From NCBI GenBank assembly GCA_964558315.1, contig CAZLCL010000030.1:1-10063 (forward strand): a DNA stretch of 10,063 bases, in the 5' to 3' direction. The notes beneath the pieces are model-generated. The model saw nothing but the letters and a program-made list of their open reading frames with translations. It made no database searches and was not told the origin of the DNA. Shown here one piece after another: positions 1 through 6,601 of this stretch (the stretch's first letter is position 1; each line of letters opens with the position of its first letter). This DNA comes from MWCM01 sp964558315 (GTDB lineage: Bacteria > Patescibacteriota > UBA1384 > XYA2-FULL-43-10). The translations under genes and the position numbers were made by a program.

Positions 1-2
1 TC

Positions 3-45
3 CACCAATGAAAAATGACCTCCCAGAGGTTATTTTTTGTTGGTG
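3..45 (+). terminator. Intrinsic terminator within an extended hairpin
   Basis: The two arms (3-22 and 26-45) pair along their whole length around a 3-base loop, with only three G-T pairs. The GC-rich core is GACCTC (17-22) against GAGGTT (26-31). It is followed by TATTTTTT (31-38), the usual layout of a rho-independent terminator, and preceded by an A-run (11-15), so it could also work on the minus strand. Outer bases CACCAA/TTGGTG lengthen the stem well beyond what termination needs. It most likely ends a plus-strand gene lying before the window. Confidence 0.65.
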
Positions 46-71
46 AGAAGAGGAAAAGGGAGTTGCACTAA

Positions 72-254
72 AAAAAATGGGAGGTTGCTAAGAACGGACA
101 GGTTAGTAAAAACAAGAGTTTCACTGTGATAAATAATTCTAAAAGCCGCCGTTTCCTTAGTGCTTTAGCAAAGAAGAAAAGTGGATATGCTGTTTGTTCT
201 ATAACAAGATATGATAATAATTGCGAAGCGTTAAAAGCTCTGCTTATAAGATGA
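72..254 (+). other. Open frame without a good start, possible decayed or tiny gene
   Basis: After a TAA at 69-71 the same frame stays open for 60 codons to a TGA at 252-254. There is no ATG; the only plausible start is a GTG at 126-128, giving 42 residues. The GGGAGG at 79-84 looks like a Shine-Dalgarno site but has no start codon at a useful distance. The translation contains basic stretches such as KSRRF and ALAKKKSG and matches no family I know. An A8 run (70-77) lies at its upstream edge, so a frameshifted remnant is possible, but joining either other upstream frame gives no convincing start. The rest of 46-297 holds nothing else I can support. It may simply be non-coding spacer. Confidence 0.2.
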
Positions 255-297
255 GAAGACTGGCGGGAGAAAATATTTTATCCATTACGCAACTTTA

Positions 298-306
298 TGA
301 TATAAT
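298..306 (+). promoter_or_regulatory. Extended -10 promoter for the ThiF-like gene
   Basis: A perfect TATAAT (301-306) is preceded by TGA (298-300), giving the TGn extended -10 pattern that can work without a good -35 box. No convincing -35 is visible 16-18 bases upstream. The transcript would begin near 313, leaving a leader of about 19 bases. That leader carries a weak AGGA (323-326) five bases before the ATG at 332. Confidence 0.55.
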
Positions 307-331
307 CGCAGTATATTAAAATAGGAAAAAT

Positions 332-1081
332 ATGGACTACTCATCATTAATAGATAGGAATCATCACATAATTCCCGAGAACTTGCAAAAAAAGATAAAG
401 GAAACTAAGCTTTTGTTTATCGGTTGCGGTCTTGGTAGCCAAACAGCAGTCTTAGCGGCTAGGGCAGGATTCGAAAATTTTACTTTATGCGATGGAGATG
501 CTGTCGAAGAAAGCAATTTAAACCGTCAAGAGTTCTTTATTGGCGATGTAGGAGTAAATAAAGCAGAAGCCGTTAAAAAGCATCTGCTTGATATTAACCC
601 AAATTGCATAATTACTACGATTGATAGATTTATTGAATCTGCCGATGAAGCAAGTGAGTTAATCTCGCAAAACGACATAATTTTTAATATGTCCGATCCC
701 AAAGAGATATTTTATGATATCAACGATATAGCTCAAGAACAAGATAAATTGGTTTTATGCCCATTAGATTTAGGTTATGATAGTTTTGTTCTGGCTTTTG
801 ATAAAAATTCCCCTAAAGCTGAAGAGATAGTGGGTGGTAGAATTATCGGCAATCAAGCCTTTCTTAATATCGTAATAAAAACCAAAGGGGGAGTGCCAGA
901 AGAGATCTCGGGACTGATAAAAGAATTGGCAAAATTTGATGAAAATAGAACCTCCATTCCCCAGCTAGGGACAACAGTATATATCACCTCAGCGTTGATG
1001 ATTAATGCCTGTATTATGAAATTACAAGAAAAAAATATTCCATTAGCTCCAAACTTTATTTGTCTAAGAGGAGTGCAGTGA
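332..1081 (+). CDS. ThiF/MoeB/E1-like adenylyltransferase family protein
   Basis: This 249-residue protein has the fold signature of the E1-like superfamily, whose members adenylate the C-terminus of a ubiquitin-like protein or a peptide using ATP. Visible motifs are the nucleotide-binding loop GCGLGS (31-36), the acidic end of the second strand (TLCDGD, 51-56), SNLNRQ (61-66, equivalent to SNLQRQ of MoeB) and Lys77 in VGVNKAE. Arg9 may match the N-terminal arginine of MoeB. The two CxxC zinc pairs of MoeB and ThiF are absent, and no obvious catalytic cysteine loop is seen. Length fits a single adenylation domain. It is transcribed alone from the promoter at 298-306, ends in TGA, and has no ubiquitin-like, ThiS/MoaD, sulfurtransferase or peptide-precursor gene beside it. 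Superfamily assignment is firm; the substrate is unknown. Confidence 0.85.
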   Translation: MDYSSLIDRNHHIIPENLQKKIKETKLLFIGCGLGSQTAVLAARAGFENFTLCDGDAVEESNLNRQEFFIGDVGVNKAEAVKKHLLDINPNCIITTIDRFIESADEASELISQNDIIFNMSDPKEIFYDINDIAQEQDKLVLCPLDLGYDSFVLAFDKNSPKAEEIVGGRIIGNQAFLNIVIKTKGGVPEEISGLIKELAKFDENRTSIPQLGTTVYITSALMINACIMKLQEKNIPLAPNFICLRGVQ

Positions 1082-1136
1082 GCGATTTTGCCTAAAAATA
1101 TTCATTAGCAATTAGTAACGTGTAATTTTATATTAA

Positions 1137-1152
1137 AATCTTAAAAAAGATT
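1137..1152. terminator. Weak hairpin between convergent genes
   Basis: A 6-base stem AATCTT/AAGATT closes over AAAA in the 105-base gap between two converging genes. There is only one G-C pair per arm and no clean T-run follows on either strand, so a terminator role is only suggested by position. Confidence 0.2.
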
Positions 1153-1186
1153 AAATATTTGGTTTTCCAATGTTCATTAATCAGTC

Positions 1187-1846
1187 TTATTCTATATATT
1201 CTCCGACCACTGGATATTTTGAAAGTGCTCTTGAAACATGATACGAGTAAAAAGCATTGGTTAGTTCTTTGCCAGCATAATGAGAATAGTGTTTGCCCTC
1301 GTTGAATACAGAGGTTAAATCATAAACTTTTCCGTCAACCGCTACGTAAGCCGGATTACCATTTTGCCCATTATATTTTGCCAATTCTTGCTCATTAAAA
1401 ACTCGTGGATTTGATGTTCCTTCATCAATTGAACTGTTAATTTTATTACCATTTTCATCCAAAATCTGCGAATTGTCAGTTGTGTTAGAAATATTATTAT
1501 TAATTTCAGTTGACAACGTAGTTGTTTCAGTAGTATCGCGAGTTTGTTTATAGCATTGGTCAATATAGATAAAAGCAAATAAAAATCCAGCAAAAAATAA
1601 AAACCAAATAGTTTTAAACGGCCAACTCCACCATTTCCAACGAATCAAAGCTAACCGAGTGGCATAGCCCGCATGATAGAGAAAAGCGATAATTACAATA
1701 ACAGGTAAATACTTGTTGTGAAAATCTACGGCTAAATCAATATTAATTACTCCTTTAGTCATGCCGTAACCAGTGACGAAAAATAAGATCATGCCAAACA
1801 ATAAAACCCAAGCCATAAATCTATCAATTTTACATAATGTTTTCAT
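1187..1846 (-). CDS. Three-helix membrane protein with C-terminal cytochrome b5-like heme-binding domain
   Basis: The 219-residue protein has three predicted membrane helices (about 12-30, 46-66 and 77-97), an Asn/Thr/Ser-rich linker (about 101-146) and a cytochrome b5-like domain (about 148-219). The domain shows the pattern of the predicted heme/steroid-binding group: FNEQELAKYNG, PAYVAVDGKVYDLT, then GKHYSHYAGKEL and YPVVG near the end. Candidate heme ligands are His186 or His189, and His203. His43 and His58 in or near helix 2 could hold a second heme, but that is speculation. The very basic loop between helices 2 and 3 (RLALIRWKWW) predicts that loop inside and the b5 domain outside the cell. 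The start is supported by a GAGG (plus-strand CCTC 1851-1854) four bases upstream. No reductase or quinone enzyme is adjacent, so the electron partner is unknown. Confidence 0.78.
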   Translation of the reverse strand: MKTLCKIDRFMAWVLLFGMILFFVTGYGMTKGVINIDLAVDFHNKYLPVIVIIAFLYHAGYATRLALIRWKWWSWPFKTIWFLFFAGFLFAFIYIDQCYKQTRDTTETTTLSTEINNNISNTTDNSQILDENGNKINSSIDEGTSNPRVFNEQELAKYNGQNGNPAYVAVDGKVYDLTSVFNEGKHYSHYAGKELTNAFYSYHVSRALSKYPVVGEYIE

Positions 1847-2210
1847 TTTGCCTCGTTTGTTAATCCTTTACAATCATTATTTCATTTGTTTCTGAGTTTT
1901 TTCTTAAATTTGGCTGATAATACCCCTAAGGTTAATTAAAAATCTCTCCCTTAAAATAAAATTTATTTATTATTATCAATTTATTTAAAAAATTACCTTT
2001 AAATTACATCTGTTTCTTCTGTTATCTCTACAATAATTACTAAGCCATATATTTTTTAAAAAATAGCTAGACGTTATTTGATTCGAAAAAATCTCTTTTT
2101 TGTTTGAACACACGAAAAATATTTTTGATAAATTATTTGAGATCTTCACATTTTCCAGCAATAAAACAGATTATAGAATCAGTATCACTTCAAATTATTT
2201 TTAGATAATT
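1847..2210. other. 364-base AT-rich gap between two minus-strand genes
   Basis: I find no credible ORF or RNA gene here. Near the b5 gene, the minus strand has AATAAT preceded by TGA (plus 1876-1881 for the hexamer), a possible extended -10 about 30 bases before the start codon. The middle carries three A/T-only inverted repeats: 2051-2064, 2086-2101 (A6-TCTC-T6) and 2115-2126. They could fold as weak terminators for the phosphoesterase transcript, or be ordinary A/T tracts. Confidence 0.4.
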
Positions 2211-3266
2211 TTATCTTTCATTAACTTTTATGGTTTCAATTAAAGAACCATTCAAATTATAGAAATTCAAATTTGCGTAATCGTTGTAAACAGTTGCGGT
2301 TGCATGGCCAATTTCTGTGCCGCCAGGCAAGGTAAAACGATAAATACCAGCCGAATAGCTCTTAGAGTAAACATGCACGTGTCCACAAATCACAAAATCT
2401 ACTCCATAGTTTTGTAAATAGCTTTCTACGGTGGGGACAAAAGTTGGATGATGGAATACCACAACTGTGATCCTTGATTGAGAAGCAGAACTTTGCAAAT
2501 CACTCGACAACCAAGAGAGTTGATTGGCATCTGAGGAAGAAAAAGCACTATCTAAAATTACTACATGCAAATTGCCCGAATTTATGGAATACCATTTTTC
2601 ATTATTAGGAAAATTAAAATAGTTTAAAAAAATCGGTGAAGGAGTGCCTGAATCACCATATAACCTGTCATTATTACCAAGGGCGGCATAAAAAGTCCTA
2701 CTACCAAGTAATGCTCCAGCTACATTTAAAAATCTGTCAAAGCTGTCCTGCGTCCCATCTTCCATGATATCTCCGGCATGAATTATGGGATTTGCCCCCG
2801 ATGACATAATTCGGTTGACTACGTTTGTATGTCTAAAATCATCTTCGTCACTATCGGATTGATTATCAGCATAAAAAGCCACATACGCGGATGGTGATTC
2901 CGGAGTAGGTTCTGGTTCTCCCTCTGAACCTGATGGCGATGAATCTGAGCTACCGGAATCTGGAGTTTGAGTTGTATTTATGCTCGAACTACTATGCGCT
3001 GATTTTTGTTTCGAGCTAATTTGGTTGTCGCTTTCAGTATTAGTGTTGGCCTCCTCTGTTTCGGTAGCTTGATCAGAGGTTTCATCAAAAGGCAATTGGC
3101 TATTATCTTGATACTGTTTAGCGGGTTCACCGGTATAGTCGCCCTGATTTTTGTTACTTTTACCCCAATAGGCATAAGAAAACGAGCCTACGATAACCAC
3201 CAAAATAACACATACTAAATACGGCCAATATCTTTTTATAAACATTAAATATTTTTTTTGATCCAT
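2211..3266 (-). CDS. Membrane-anchored calcineurin-like metallophosphoesterase
   Basis: The 351-residue protein begins with a short basic N-terminus and one hydrophobic helix (about 15-33), followed by a Ser/Thr/Asn/Glu-rich low-complexity linker to about 126 (including PEPTPESP). The catalytic domain (about 127-350) should therefore lie outside the cell on a long tether. Metallophosphoesterase blocks are in order: DNQ at 134-136 (DxH position, Gln replacing the usual His), GD at 165-166, GNND at 197-200, HH at 272-273 and GHVH at 295-298. These residues bind two metal ions and cleave phosphate mono- or diesters; the substrate cannot be read from sequence. It starts 16 bases after the lysozyme-like gene, almost certainly in one operon, and has no Shine-Dalgarno motif, so coupling to the upstream gene is likely. 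TAA overlaps a small AT stem. Confidence 0.85.
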   Translation of the reverse strand: MDQKKYLMFIKRYWPYLVCVILVVIVGSFSYAYWGKSNKNQGDYTGEPAKQYQDNSQLPFDETSDQATETEEANTNTESDNQISSKQKSAHSSSSINTTQTPDSGSSDSSPSGSEGEPEPTPESPSAYVAFYADNQSDSDEDDFRHTNVVNRIMSSGANPIIHAGDIMEDGTQDSFDRFLNVAGALLGSRTFYAALGNNDRLYGDSGTPSPIFLNYFNFPNNEKWYSINSGNLHVVILDSAFSSSDANQLSWLSSDLQSSASQSRITVVVFHHPTFVPTVESYLQNYGVDFVICGHVHVYSKSYSAGIYRFTLPGGTEIGHATATVYNDYANLNFYNLNGSLIETIKVNER

Positions 3267-3282
3267 ATAAAAATTTAAATTA

Positions 3283-4431
3283 CTACAAATTCATATTATT
3301 ATGATTAGTTAAGGGAAACTGCTCTACAAGCTCGCCTGAATAATATATCTCATACGCGAGAGAGCCAAACGTATATTTTATTTCTCCTATTTGTAAAGTT
3401 GAACCTCCCACGACAGGATTTTCTTTAGGTGACGACTTGTCGAAACCTAAATTATAGAGTGTCCCTAATATTTCTGGCCTAGCGCTAATATTATATCCGG
3501 CTTTTTGCCATTGTGCCATAATTTGTTTTAAATATAATGAAGCATACAAATAAGAAAAAAAATGGTTGTGATCGTCGGTTAACCTTTGGAATCTTTCTTG
3601 ATTAGGATCAGTAGAACTAAAACTTAGCAAATTTTCATATTCTGTCCCAATATAAAAATTTGAACTCGAATTTTTTAAATTCTCCTCAATTTTAATTGCG
3701 GTTTTCTCCTTAATTGACATAACCCCCCAAGCCATTTTGTTAGCATTACCAAGTATTTTTAAGGGCTTAAAAAATTGTTCATAGTATTCTCTTTGAGTGT
3801 TATAAAGCCTAAATTGCTCCACCAAACAAACCGCCAAGACAATTCTCGGATCAATTCTAGCTTTATTACTAGCCTCAAATATCGCCTCTTTATCTTTAAG
3901 AATAGCGGTCTGAACCACCCCCCATTCCTCGCTTTTTACCCATGGATAAATATTTTCAGCTCTCGGCAGATCTTTTAATCTTATCATTAAATAATTTTCT
4001 GAATATTTATTATAAATCTCCGCTTTGGCACAACCTTTAATCTGATTACCATACTGCTCATTTTGCCCTAGCCTAATCTCTAGAGCAAAGATCATCTTTT
4101 TTACCAACAAAATATCTTTGGTATTTTGTAATACAGCTAAAAGTTGCTCAGCGTTGCCAACACTGTAATTTGATATTATCTCCATTTGACACAAAATCTT
4201 CTTTTCTTCTATTTCCTGTTCATAAGCTTTCTCATATTGATCTGCATTCACCATTTGCACTGTTTGCGAGGAAAAATTTTGATATTTACTGTTATTAATA
4301 TCTCTTTGTCCTTTAGTATTTGTAAAGCCATAATAAACCGCAAAATATCCCCCTACTAAAATAAAGCCAATAATCGAAAAACCGTAAATAACTAATTTTA
4401 AGGTCCATTTAAATATTTTTGCCATAATCAT
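3283..4431 (-). CDS. Membrane-anchored lysozyme-fold (lytic transglycosylase-like, DUF1402-like) protein
   Basis: The 382-residue protein has a basic N-terminus and one membrane helix (about 9-33), then an Asn/Gln/Glu-rich helical region (about 50-160) and a C-terminal lysozyme-like domain (about 180-335). Pointers to that fold are a helix ARIDPRIVLAVCLVEQF with Glu205 where lytic transglycosylases keep their catalytic acid, WGVMSIKEKTA (235-245) in the place of the GLMQ block, and TLYNLGF (324-330) resembling the YNxG block. I recall similar wording in DUF1402-type proteins. If active it would cleave peptidoglycan glycan strands from the outer face of the membrane. It opens a two-gene operon with the phosphoesterase. 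ATGs at codons 1 and 3 are both possible; the first sits five bases from a -10-like hexamer. The fold call is from motif memory and enzymatic activity is unproven. Confidence 0.62.
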   Translation of the reverse strand: MIMAKIFKWTLKLVIYGFSIIGFILVGGYFAVYYGFTNTKGQRDINNSKYQNFSSQTVQMVNADQYEKAYEQEIEEKKILCQMEIISNYSVGNAEQLLAVLQNTKDILLVKKMIFALEIRLGQNEQYGNQIKGCAKAEIYNKYSENYLMIRLKDLPRAENIYPWVKSEEWGVVQTAILKDKEAIFEASNKARIDPRIVLAVCLVEQFRLYNTQREYYEQFFKPLKILGNANKMAWGVMSIKEKTAIKIEENLKNSSSNFYIGTEYENLLSFSSTDPNQERFQRLTDDHNHFFSYLYASLYLKQIMAQWQKAGYNISARPEILGTLYNLGFDKSSPKENPVVGGSTLQIGEIKYTFGSLAYEIYYSGELVEQFPLTNHNNMNL

Positions 4432-4436
4432 TATTT

Positions 4437-4445
4437 AGAATAACA
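4437..4445 (-). promoter_or_regulatory. Possible extended -10 of the lysozyme-like/phosphoesterase operon
   Basis: The minus strand reads TGT followed by TATTCT (plus 4442-4437), an extended -10-like site only five bases before the first ATG. If used, the mRNA would start at or next to the start codon and be leaderless. No matching -35 is seen and the hexamer fits only 4 of 6 consensus bases. Confidence 0.3.
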
Positions 4446-4487
4446 CATACAAATGACTTTTTTAAAATTAAATTTATTTAATAATAA

Positions 4488-4502
4488 TATTGACTTTCAA
4501 TA
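4488..4502. promoter_or_regulatory. Dyad in divergent intergenic region, possible operator
   Basis: TATTGA and TCAATA form a perfect 6-base inverted repeat around a 3-base centre, about midway in the 130-base gap between the lysozyme-like operon and the ABC transporter. Its position upstream of both candidate promoters would suit a shared regulator, but chance is likely enough in AT-rich DNA. Confidence 0.25.
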
Positions 4503-4505
4503 ATC

Positions 4506-4534
4506 TGGCTAAACCTTTAAATTTGTGATATTAT
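4506..4534 (+). promoter_or_regulatory. Probable extended -10 promoter of the ABC transporter gene
   Basis: TATTAT (4529-4534) is preceded by TGA (4526-4528), an extended -10. The hexamer 17 bases upstream (TGGCTA, 4506-4511) is a poor -35. Transcription would start near 4541, about 21 bases before the ATG. The leader is almost all A and T with no Shine-Dalgarno motif. Confidence 0.42.
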
Positions 4535-4561
4535 TAACCAATATTTTTCATTTTTTATAAC

Positions 4562-6565
4562 ATGATAAAAATTAAAAATCTTAAAAAATTTTATGATCTA
4601 GAGGGTCAAACCATAAAAGCCTTAAACGGCATTAGCACAGAGATTAAAAGCGGGGAATTGGTGGTGATTGTGGGTCAATCGGGGTGTGGCAAATCAACAC
4701 TGCTTAATATTGTTGGCGGCTTAGACCGACCTTCTTCGGGCGAAGTGTGTGTTAATAGTGAAAACATTTCTCAACTAAATCGTAACAAGCAAACAAAATA
4801 TCGCCGAGAAGTGGTGGGGATGATCTTTCAAAAATTTAATTTGATTAACGATATGACTGTTTTAGATAATGTCATGTTGCCTCTAAAATTTTGCGGATTA
4901 AGCGAGACAAAACAAAAAAGAAAAGCTCTTGAGATATTAAAGAGGGTTGGATTAGGAAACAGGGTAAAAAGTATCCCGAATAAGCTTTCGGGCGGCCAGC
5001 AACAAAGAGTAGCAATCGCCAGGGCTCTAATTAATAACCCGGAAATACTTTTGTGCGATGAACCAACAGGTAATTTAGATTCAAAAACTGGCCAAGAAAT
5101 ATTAAATCTATTAAAAGAGTTAAATAGGCAGGGTATGACTGTAATTATTATCACTCATAATCCTGACTTTAAGCGATCAGCCGATCACATAATAGAGATG
5201 CTGGATGGAAAAATTATCAACGAAGAACACAAAAATCAAAAAAGCGGTCAAAAAATATTTTCTAGAACAGTGACATCAAATATTACTCTATTTTCTTTGC
5301 TTAAGATTGCTAAAAATAATATTTCCAGAAGAAAACTCAGAGTTTTTTTAACTTCATTTGGCGTGGCTATTGGAGCCATGGCTGTAGTAATCTTGGTTTC
5401 TTTTGGGGCAGGGCTTCAAAAAGATGTTGGAGAACAGATCAATTCTTTTACACAAGTTGAAGAGATTCAGATATTAGACACTAAAGCCAATCAAGATGTC
5501 AATTTTAGCATGGGCCCAAGTTTTGAAAAGGAGGAAGCCTTGCCACTAAATGACTCAGTAATATCAAAAATTAGCTCAATATCTCATGTAGATAGTGTTT
5601 ATCCTGAAATTTCCTTTAACGCAGAGGCGAATATTGGTGATAAAATCGGGCGTTTTTGGGGCAGTAATTCAAGACCTATAAAATATGTTGAACAAAAAAC
5701 TAAAGATGATGTTGAATTTGGCTCATATTTCGAAAAAGATGATGAAGATAGTGTAATTATTCCGGCTGGATTGGCCACTGAGTTGGGTTTTGAAAACAAG
5801 CAAGAGATTATCGGTAAAAAAATAGCAATTTCTAATTTTATCAACTATGGTAGTAATATTGTTTTTAAACAGCTGACGGTTAATCTAACTGTGGTTGGAG
5901 TTTTAAGCCCTGATAGTTCGTTAAGTTATCAAGCCGTAATACCTGTTAATAAAGCTATTTCGATTAATAACCAACTAATATCAGACGAATTATTAAAGCA
6001 GAACCCAAAGCAATATAACAGCTTAACTGCCAGGGCTAGTGATACTGCATATGTGGGAGAGATTAAAAAATCAATTGAGGATTTAGGTTATGGAACTCAA
6101 TCTTACGAAGATATTGCCAAACAATTTACAAGAATATTTTCAATAATGCAATTAGTTTTAGGCGTAATCGGTAGTATCGCTCTGCTGGTCGCCTCACTCG
6201 GCATCATTAACACAATGCTAATGGCAATATTGGAGAGAACTAAAGAGATTGGTGTTATGAAGGCAATCGGAGCAAGACAAAAAGATATTCAAGCAATTTT
6301 CCTAATTGAGGCTTTGTTAATCGGCTTATTTGGAGGATTGGCAGGATTAGCACTGGGATATTTAGGCACTAATTTGCTTGAATCAATTGCAAACTCCTAC
6401 CTATTAAAACAAAACCCCGATAGCAGTGGCCTTAATTTTTATATTCCTCTTTATTTAAGTCTGGGGATAATAATCTTTTCCACTGCAATATCATCTTTGG
6501 CCGGCTTTTTGCCGTCAAGAAGAGCGGCAAAACTCGATCCAGTTGCGGCTCTAAGAGATGAATAG
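4562..6565 (+). CDS. MacB-type ABC transporter, ATPase fused to FtsX-like permease
   Basis: At 667 residues this matches the size and order of MacB: N-terminal ATPase (about 1-225), first membrane helix (about 262-284), an extracytoplasmic MacB-PCD-type domain (about 286-528) and three C-terminal helices (about 529-552, 577-602, 628-650) of the FtsX fold. ATPase motifs are complete: Walker A GQSGCGKST (38-46), Q-loop Gln90, signature LSGGQ (142-146), Walker B ILLCDEP (162-168) with Glu167, D-loop NLDS (171-174) and switch His199. The ERTKEIGVMKAIGA stretch (558-571) and C-terminal PSRRAAKLDPVAALR are typical of the family. Such mechanotransmitting transporters move peptides, lipoproteins or signals by coupling cytoplasmic ATP use to an outer domain. 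No MacA-like adaptor or TolC is nearby. The gene diverges from the envelope operon. Substrate unknown. Confidence 0.9.
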   Translation: MIKIKNLKKFYDLEGQTIKALNGISTEIKSGELVVIVGQSGCGKSTLLNIVGGLDRPSSGEVCVNSENISQLNRNKQTKYRREVVGMIFQKFNLINDMTVLDNVMLPLKFCGLSETKQKRKALEILKRVGLGNRVKSIPNKLSGGQQQRVAIARALINNPEILLCDEPTGNLDSKTGQEILNLLKELNRQGMTVIIITHNPDFKRSADHIIEMLDGKIINEEHKNQKSGQKIFSRTVTSNITLFSLLKIAKNNISRRKLRVFLTSFGVAIGAMAVVILVSFGAGLQKDVGEQINSFTQVEEIQILDTKANQDVNFSMGPSFEKEEALPLNDSVISKISSISHVDSVYPEISFNAEANIGDKIGRFWGSNSRPIKYVEQKTKDDVEFGSYFEKDDEDSVIIPAGLATELGFENKQEIIGKKIAISNFINYGSNIVFKQLTVNLTVVGVLSPDSSLSYQAVIPVNKAISINNQLISDELLKQNPKQYNSLTARASDTAYVGEIKKSIEDLGYGTQSYEDIAKQFTRIFSIMQLVLGVIGSIALLVASLGIINTMLMAILERTKEIGVMKAIGARQKDIQAIFLIEALLIGLFGGLAGLALGYLGTNLLESIANSYLLKQNPDSSGLNFYIPLYLSLGIIIFSTAISSLAGFLPSRRAAKLDPVAALRDE

Positions 6566-6575
6566 TTGAACTTCT

Positions 6576-6601
6576 ATTAATATCAAATTTAGATTATTAA
6601 T
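6576..6601. terminator. Possible bidirectional AT-rich hairpin between convergent genes
   Basis: ATTAATATC (6576-6584) pairs with GATTATTAAT (6592-6601) with one bulged base, around a 7-base loop. It lies in the 31-base gap between two converging genes and overlaps the stop codon of the minus-strand gene. The stem has a single G-C pair and no clear T-tract, so termination is suggested mainly by position. Confidence 0.28.

Noticed and set aside
15..71. 18-codon ATG frame starting inside the first hairpin
   Set aside because: It begins within the terminator stem, is very short and has no ribosome site; more likely chance.
251..319. 22-codon ATG frame overlapping the preceding TGA by four bases (ATGA)
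   Set aside because: Too short, no recognisable sequence, and it runs through the -10 box of the ThiF-like gene.
332..1081. UGA recoding (genetic code 25) as in some Patescibacteria
   Set aside because: The ThiF-like gene ends at a TGA at the expected length and no gene contains an in-frame TGA.
2203..2216. Inverted repeat AGATAA/TTATCT at the end of the phosphoesterase gene as a terminator
   Set aside because: Loop of two bases, one G-C pair per arm and no T-run after it on the minus strand.
4490..4495. TTGACT as the -35 box of the ABC transporter promoter
   Set aside because: No -10-like hexamer lies 16-18 bases downstream; the better -10 at 4529 is too far away.
4828..5154. Long antisense frame inside the ABC transporter gene
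   Set aside because: It lies opposite a motif-complete ATPase domain and has no family resemblance; a shadow frame.
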